From Oscillospiraceae bacterium (GTDB lineage: Bacteria; Bacillota; Clostridia; Oscillospirales; Ruminococcaceae): a stretch of DNA of 18,339 bases. The notes beneath the pieces are model-generated. The model had not been told where the DNA came from and searched no databases. It saw only the letters and a list, made by a program, of their open reading frames with translations. The position numbers were made by a program, and so were the translations under genes. Shown piece by piece: positions 14,693-18,339 of this stretch. The stretch is from NCBI GenBank assembly GCA_019413245.1, contig DXNX01000011.1, forward strand, positions 8,193 through 26,531. Direction: 5' to 3'. Numbering within the stretch: the stretch's first letter is position 1; each line of letters starts with the position of its first letter.

Positions 14693-15859
14693 TCAGACCT
14701 GATAGTCAACCTTGACGTAGTCGCTGGTGACCGGCTTTGTAGCGTCGTCGGAGTTGTTGTCAACAACGATCTCGCCGCTGCGGATCTTTTCCACCACAGC
14801 CTCATACTCTTCCACGGTGAAGGTGGAGAAGTTCCAGCTGTCTTCAGCGGTGGGCAGGCCGACGTAGTCGCCCTCCTGCAGACCGTAGACAAAGTTGGTA
14901 CCGGCAATGGTATCCCAGGTACCGGCGGCCACATGCTCCAGAGCGTCGGTAACGCCTTCGCTCAGGCCCTTCATGGCGGAGGTCACAAAGGGGTTGTAGC
15001 TGTACTTACCGTCTTCCACGCCCTGCATGCCGATATAGTTCTGGTCGACGTCCACGCCGATGACCTTGCCGTCATACTTGACAGCCGCTTCCACAGCGCT
15101 GGTGTAGATACCGCCGCCGCAGGCAAATACCACCTGGGTACCGGTGGAGTACCAGCTGTCCATCTTGGCGGTGATGTCTGGGCCGCCAGCAAAAGCGCCG
15201 CCGTACCAGTACTTGATGTTGACGTTGGTGCCCATTTCCTGCGCAGCAGCGTCAGCGCCCTGCACATACCCGTAACCGAAGCGGATGACGGCGGGGACAG
15301 CCATACCGCCCAGGAAGCCCAGCTCGGTGAAGCCGTCCTTGACAGCGGCGTAACCGGCCAGATAGCCAGCCTGCTCTTCCTTATAAGTGATGCAGTAGAC
15401 GTTGGCGGGGATGGTTTCGGTACCGATGTTGTCCTGGGTAATATCCACCGCAATGAAATGAACATCCGGATATTCGGTGGCAGCCCAGGCCAGAGAGGGG
15501 CCGTACAGGTAGCCGACGCAGACCACGGTGTTGGCACCATCGTTGACAGCGTTGCGGATCAGGGTCTCACGATCTTCGTCATTGGCTTCCTCGCTCGGCG
15601 GCAGATAGTAGTTGGTTTCAATGCCGTTGGCCTCGCCGTAAGCCTCCACGGCAGTCCAGCAGCCCTGGTTGAAGCTCTCGTCATCGATGGTGCCCACGTC
15701 GCAGACCTGGGCGATACCGGTGATTTCGGAGGAAGCGGCAGCGGCTTCGGTGGTGGCGCCGGTCTCAGTGGTGCCGGCCTTGCTGCTGTCGGTGGAGCCG
15801 CAGGCTGCCAGGGACAGCGCCATAACGGCTGCCATGCTCAGCGAAAGAATTCTTTTCAT
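14693..15859 (-). CDS. bmpA: BmpA/PnrA-type nucleoside-binding lipoprotein
   Basis: A 388-residue lipoprotein that captures nucleosides outside the cell and delivers them to the ATPase/permease complex encoded downstream. The signal peptide ends in lipobox LAAC with acylated Cys20, followed by a Ser/Thr/Ala-rich linker (21-45). The type-1 periplasmic-binding-protein fold includes DDESFN (59-64), the family's diagnostic segment, then EEQAGYLAGYAA (161-172), GFLGG, and GVDVDQ (268-273) in the ligand cleft. The ATG at 15859 has AAAGGAG 9 nt upstream; the frame stays open 52 codons further but that part includes promoter and leader. It has its own promoter and an unusual structured leader. A strong terminator follows. 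The specificity (purine versus pyrimidine) is not readable here. Confidence 0.94.
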   Translation of the reverse strand: MKRILSLSMAAVMALSLAACGSTDSSKAGTTETGATTEAAAASSEITGIAQVCDVGTIDDESFNQGCWTAVEAYGEANGIETNYYLPPSEEANDEDRETLIRNAVNDGANTVVCVGYLYGPSLAWAATEYPDVHFIAVDITQDNIGTETIPANVYCITYKEEQAGYLAGYAAVKDGFTELGFLGGMAVPAVIRFGYGYVQGADAAAQEMGTNVNIKYWYGGAFAGGPDITAKMDSWYSTGTQVVFACGGGIYTSAVEAAVKYDGKVIGVDVDQNYIGMQGVEDGKYSYNPFVTSAMKGLSEGVTDALEHVAAGTWDTIAGTNFVYGLQEGDYVGLPTAEDSWNFSTFTVEEYEAVVEKIRSGEIVVDNNSDDATKPVTSDYVKVDYQV

Positions 15860-15868
15860 CTTGGTACT

Positions 15869-15890
15869 CTCCTTTTTCGTTTGGAAAAGG
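15869..15890 (-). promoter_or_regulatory. Hairpin covering the bmpA ribosome binding site
   Basis: On the minus strand CCTTTTC (15884-15890) can pair with GAAAAAGG (15871-15878) across a 5-nt loop, with one bulged A. The right arm contains most of the bmpA ribosome binding site AAAGGAG (15869-15875). The stem is A/U-rich, so occlusion may be modest. Confidence 0.35.
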
Positions 15891-15891
15891 T

Positions 15892-15935
15892 CAAAATAAA
15901 AACGGGCACATGCGTGCATAACACCGCAGTGCCCG
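15892..15935 (-). terminator. Terminator-like hairpin in the bmpA leader
   Basis: On the minus strand CGGGCAC (15929-15935) pairs with GTGCCCG (15903-15909). An inner TGCG/CGCA stem extends it, and TTTTTATTTTG follows. It begins about 7 nt after the predicted bmpA transcription start and ends about 32 nt before the start codon's ribosome binding region. It could be a leader attenuator, or the terminator of the upstream deoD-cdd-lipoprotein transcript placed within the bmpA leader. Confidence 0.65.
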
Positions 15936-15947
15936 CCTGACAGCTTC

Positions 15948-15976
15948 AGTATACTTGATTTATTTGTTTTTTTCAA
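15948..15976 (-). promoter_or_regulatory. Sigma-A promoter of bmpA
   Basis: On the minus strand, -35 TTGAAA (15971-15976), a 17-bp A/T-rich spacer and -10 TATACT (15948-15953) form a strong match. Transcription should start near 15941, giving a leader of about 80 nt. The promoter lies in the gap after the divergent lipoprotein gene ending at 16024. Confidence 0.8.
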
Positions 15977-16023
15977 TGGAAAAAGTAACGAAATCACATT
16001 ACAAAAGCATAACAAAACGCCAA

Positions 16024-17211
16024 TTATCCCAAAACGTCCACAGCCACATTGGGCGTTTCCGGCAAAGTGGAGGCGTCCGACAGACGTTCCACTTTGGTCA
16101 CGCTGTCGTGCAGGTTTTTGTAGATTCTTTCGTATTCACGCTGGCTGAAATCCGTCATGCGCCAGTTGACCTGCGGCAAACCAATGGAATTTTCAGATGC
16201 ACCGATGCGGGTGGTGATACCGCCGTCAGTGCCCCATCCGCCAGTGCTGAAGTAGGTGTACAGGGCGCGCTGTACAGCGCCGGAATAGTTCTTCATCGCG
16301 CTGGTCAGCACCAGGTCACTGGTGCCGGTGCTGTCCCAGTCGGTACCGATGACAACGGCACCGGTTCCCTGGGCAGCATCCAGACAGCCCTGCAGCGTAC
16401 CTTCTCCGGCGGCCATGACTGCCTGTACGCCGTCACTGTACCACTCACTCATGCGCTGGGATACAACATCCCCCGCATCTTCGCTGCCCACATACCACAC
16501 TTCCATACTGGCCTGCACGCCCTGGCTCTGGGCCGCGGCATCCACACCCTGCAGGAAACCGTTGCAGTAGCGTACGGTATCGGGCATAGCTTCGGCCCCC
16601 ACGAATCCCAGTTTTGTCCGGCCATCCATGACCGCCGCATATCCGGCCAGATACCCGGCCTGCTCTTCACTGAACATGATGCAATGGGTATTGGACCCGG
16701 TCTGGTAGGAGGTATAATCCTCCGTATGCGGTTCTCCGTCAAAGGACAGGAACGGCACCGACGAATGATCGTTCTGGATGCTGTACAGCGCAGCTGCCAT
16801 ATCATCCCCGCGGCAGACGACCATAGCGGCACCACTCTCCGCAGCCGTGCGCAGGGCGTTCTGGCGGGACTCGATGGAGTCCTCCTCCGTCTGGTACAGC
16901 TGAGCCGCATAACCAAAGGTATCTGCAAACGTCTGCACGCCGTGCCACAGCGCGGCATCGGGACCGGTTTCGGTGCCGTCGGTGTCCGCCACAAAAGCCA
17001 CCACAGCGCCCTGGCCGTTCAGCGTTGTCGTGCTGTCCACGTCAAACACATACAGGCTGTCATCCACAAGGGGGGATTCCTCCACAGCCTGTGTCCCCGA
17101 CGAGGAGGACGAAGGCGCCGCCGAACAGGCGCACAGAGAAACGGCAAGCAGACCGCAGACAGCCGCAGTCAACTTGTGACGGATGTTACGAAAACGCGGG
17201 TACTGATACAT
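16024..17211 (-). CDS. BmpA-family lipoprotein, divergent paralog
   Basis: A 395-residue lipoprotein with lipobox LCAC (Cys29) and a Ser-rich linker. It is clearly related to the next gene product, sharing EEQAGYLAGYAAVMDG, KLGFVG, QGVDAAAQ and MSEWYSDGVQAVMAAG. The ligand cleft differs: the diagnostic DxSFN segment near the N-terminus is absent, and the GVDVDQ of the paralog reads GTDWDS here. It may bind a different ligand, or act as an accessory or sensory lipoprotein. The ATG at 17211 has AAAAGGAG 12 nt upstream, 18 bp after the cdd stop, so it belongs to the deoD-cdd transcript. It is intact and of normal family length. I am sure of the family, unsure of the ligand. Confidence 0.88.
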   Translation of the reverse strand: MYQYPRFRNIRHKLTAAVCGLLAVSLCACSAAPSSSSSGTQAVEESPLVDDSLYVFDVDSTTTLNGQGAVVAFVADTDGTETGPDAALWHGVQTFADTFGYAAQLYQTEEDSIESRQNALRTAAESGAAMVVCRGDDMAAALYSIQNDHSSVPFLSFDGEPHTEDYTSYQTGSNTHCIMFSEEQAGYLAGYAAVMDGRTKLGFVGAEAMPDTVRYCNGFLQGVDAAAQSQGVQASMEVWYVGSEDAGDVVSQRMSEWYSDGVQAVMAAGEGTLQGCLDAAQGTGAVVIGTDWDSTGTSDLVLTSAMKNYSGAVQRALYTYFSTGGWGTDGGITTRIGASENSIGLPQVNWRMTDFSQREYERIYKNLHDSVTKVERLSDASTLPETPNVAVDVLG

Positions 17212-17229
17212 AGATACAGAAAACTCCTT

Positions 17230-17673
17230 TTAGTCGGGGTCCATCTCCAGATTTTTCGGGCCGAAGCCGTAGGGCAGGAGTTCGCCGAGGGTCGTTTCGA
17301 TATAGTCGTCCTCGCTCCTGGCCATGATCACAATCAGGGACGGTCCGCCGAATTCATACAATGCTTGCCGGCAAACGCCGCACGGGCCGGTGACCAGTTC
17401 GTTCGTTTTGCCTTCCAGGCTGCCCACAATGGCAATAGCAGAAAAGCGGGTTACCCCTTCGCTGACCGCCTTGAACAGGGCGGTACGCTCGGCACAATTG
17501 GTGGGGGTGTACCCGGCGTTTTCAATGTTGCAACCGGTAAACACCTTTCCGTCCCTGGCCAACAGGGCCGCCCCCACCCGAAAATGGGAATACGGCGTGT
17601 AGGCAAACTTCCGGGCCGCAAAAGCCGCACGGATCAGCTCTTTGCGGGTCTCGGCCGTAAGCACGGCGCTCAC
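17230..17673 (-). CDS. cdd: Cytidine deaminase
   Basis: A 147-residue cytosolic zinc enzyme that converts cytidine and deoxycytidine to uridine and deoxyuridine, the substrates of the phosphorylase at the other end of the cluster. The zinc and catalytic residues are Cys60-Ala-Glu62 (NCAER, with Glu62 as proton shuttle) and Cys98/Cys101 (PCGVC). FRVGAAL and GCNIENA form the nucleoside site. Length is typical of the homotetrameric class, with a short acidic C-terminal tail. The start is GTG at 17673, overlapping the deoD stop by 4 bp (GTGA), with GGGAG 7 nt upstream. This indicates translational coupling with deoD. Confidence 0.96.
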   Translation of the reverse strand: MSAVLTAETRKELIRAAFAARKFAYTPYSHFRVGAALLARDGKVFTGCNIENAGYTPTNCAERTALFKAVSEGVTRFSAIAIVGSLEGKTNELVTGPCGVCRQALYEFGGPSLIVIMARSEDDYIETTLGELLPYGFGPKNLEMDPD

Positions 17674-18339
17674 AGCTCGGCTCCCAGGGCCACCTTCATC
17701 ATAGCGGTGAAGCTGGTCTGCCGCTGTTCGGCGGTGGTGATCTCGGGCGAAACAAAGCTGTCCGAAATGGTCAGCAGGCAGGCAGCGTTCTTGCCCAGGA
17801 CCTTGGCGTTATGGAACAGTGCAAAGCTCTCCATCTCCACGGCCAGGCAGCCTTTTTCATCCCGCAGGCGTTCCCAGTAGGTCGGTTTTTCATCGGAGGC
17901 TTCCCGATAGAAGACATCGGAGGAATGGATCACGCCCTCGATCAGCGGAATGTTCTGGGCGGCAGCGCTGCGGCGCAGGGCTGCATTCAGTGCTTCGCTG
18001 GGGCGCTGGATCTCATCGGTATCGCCGGACTGGGTCACGGCGTAGTTGCTTTCGGAATAAGCACCGGTGGACAACAGCACATCAAACAGCTTGGCTTTGT
18101 CGGTGTAGGAACCGGCGGAACCGATGCGGATGATGTTTTCCACCCCGTACTGGGTATACAGCTCATAGGAATAGATGCCGATGGACGGCATGCCCATGCC
18201 GCTGCCCATCACACTGACGGGGCGGCCCTGGTAGGTGCCGGTATAACCCAGCATGCCGCGGACGTCGGTGACAAGGCGGGGATTTTCGAGGAAGGTCTCG
18301 GCAATGAATTTGGCGCGCAGCGGGTCGCCGGGCATCAGG
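17670..18339 (-). CDS. deoD: Purine-nucleoside phosphorylase DeoD, 5' end outside window
   Basis: The last 223 residues or so of a hexameric DeoD-type phosphorylase, which converts purine (deoxy)nucleosides and phosphate to base and (deoxy)ribose-1-phosphate. The window begins at LMPGDPLRAK, which normally lies about 20 residues into the protein and supplies a phosphate-binding Arg. Present are GSGMGMPS, IRIGSAGS (phosphate and ribose site), EMESFALF (ribose-binding Met/Glu) and TISDSF (catalytic Asp), followed by the downstream Arg in EQRQTSF. The reading frame remains open to the right edge, so the ATG seen at 18335 is internal. It is the first gene seen of the salvage cluster; its promoter is outside the window. 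Confidence 0.95.
   Translation of the reverse strand, partial: LMPGDPLRAKFIAETFLENPRLVTDVRGMLGYTGTYQGRPVSVMGSGMGMPSIGIYSYELYTQYGVENIIRIGSAGSYTDKAKLFDVLLSTGAYSESNYAVTQSGDTDEIQRPSEALNAALRRSAAAQNIPLIEGVIHSSDVFYREASDEKPTYWERLRDEKGCLAVEMESFALFHNAKVLGKNAACLLTISDSFVSPEITTAEQRQTSFTAMMKVALGAEL

Noticed and set aside
15860..16015. 52-codon N-terminal extension of bmpA
   Set aside because: It would translate the promoter and leader hairpin. The ATG at 15859 has a strong ribosome binding site and begins a textbook lipoprotein signal peptide.
15955..17880. Open frame of 641 codons on the plus strand
   Set aside because: It is antisense to the divergent lipoprotein and cytidine deaminase genes, both certain. 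It is a shadow frame, again with no recognisable domain.

Overview
The window looks like chromosomal DNA of a GC-rich, Gram-positive gut Clostridia. A member of the Oscillospiraceae/Ruminococcaceae near Faecalibacterium, Gemmiger or Subdoligranulum is my best guess, an inference from protein style, gene content and GC-rich codon use rather than from a marker gene. Supporting signs are strong AGGAGG-type ribosome binding sites, a CIRCE (HrcA) operator, lipoprotein-type binding proteins and sigma-A promoters. There are no tRNA, rRNA, CRISPR, IS or phage features. Both ends cut genes.

Region 1 (1-2917). A truncated alpha/beta-hydrolase and a C_GCAxxG_C_C redox-type protein form a minus-strand pair. 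They diverge from htpG (Hsp90), whose promoter carries a near-perfect CIRCE element. htpG ends at a bidirectional hairpin terminator.

Region 2 (2917-7632). A minus-strand two-component system (OmpR-type regulator, then sensor kinase) diverges from a plus-strand three-gene ABC exporter of the LanFEG/BcrAB type (E-loop ATPase plus two small permeases). The shared intergenic region carries three TTAAG repeats phased at 11 and 22 bp, a plausible binding site for the regulator. No antimicrobial peptide gene is present, so this reads as a detoxification or immunity module.

Region 3 (7633-9450). A small orphan protein with its own promoter and terminator is followed by an ECF sigma factor and an overlapping membrane-anchored zinc-finger anti-sigma. 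An ECF-type promoter (TGTAAC-N16-CGTC) sits just upstream, as expected for autoregulation.

Region 4 (9475-18339, all minus strand). This is a nucleoside uptake and salvage cluster. In transcription order it holds deoD (cut by the window end), cdd, a divergent BmpA-like lipoprotein, a canonical BmpA-type nucleoside-binding lipoprotein, an ABC ATPase, permease 1, permease 2 and pyrimidine-nucleoside phosphorylase. Imported nucleosides would be deaminated or phosphorolysed by the enzymes encoded on either side of the transporter. Two internal sigma-A promoters and several hairpins divide the cluster into modules. Permease 2 is interrupted by a single in-frame TAG, with the rest of its frame intact. 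The canonical binding protein has an unusual leader: a terminator-like hairpin immediately after the transcription start, followed by a hairpin that would cover the ribosome binding site.

No obviously new multi-gene system is visible. The most unusual observations are the amber codon in the permease, the bmpA leader, the phased TTAAG operator, and the promoter-linked 130-residue orphan protein.
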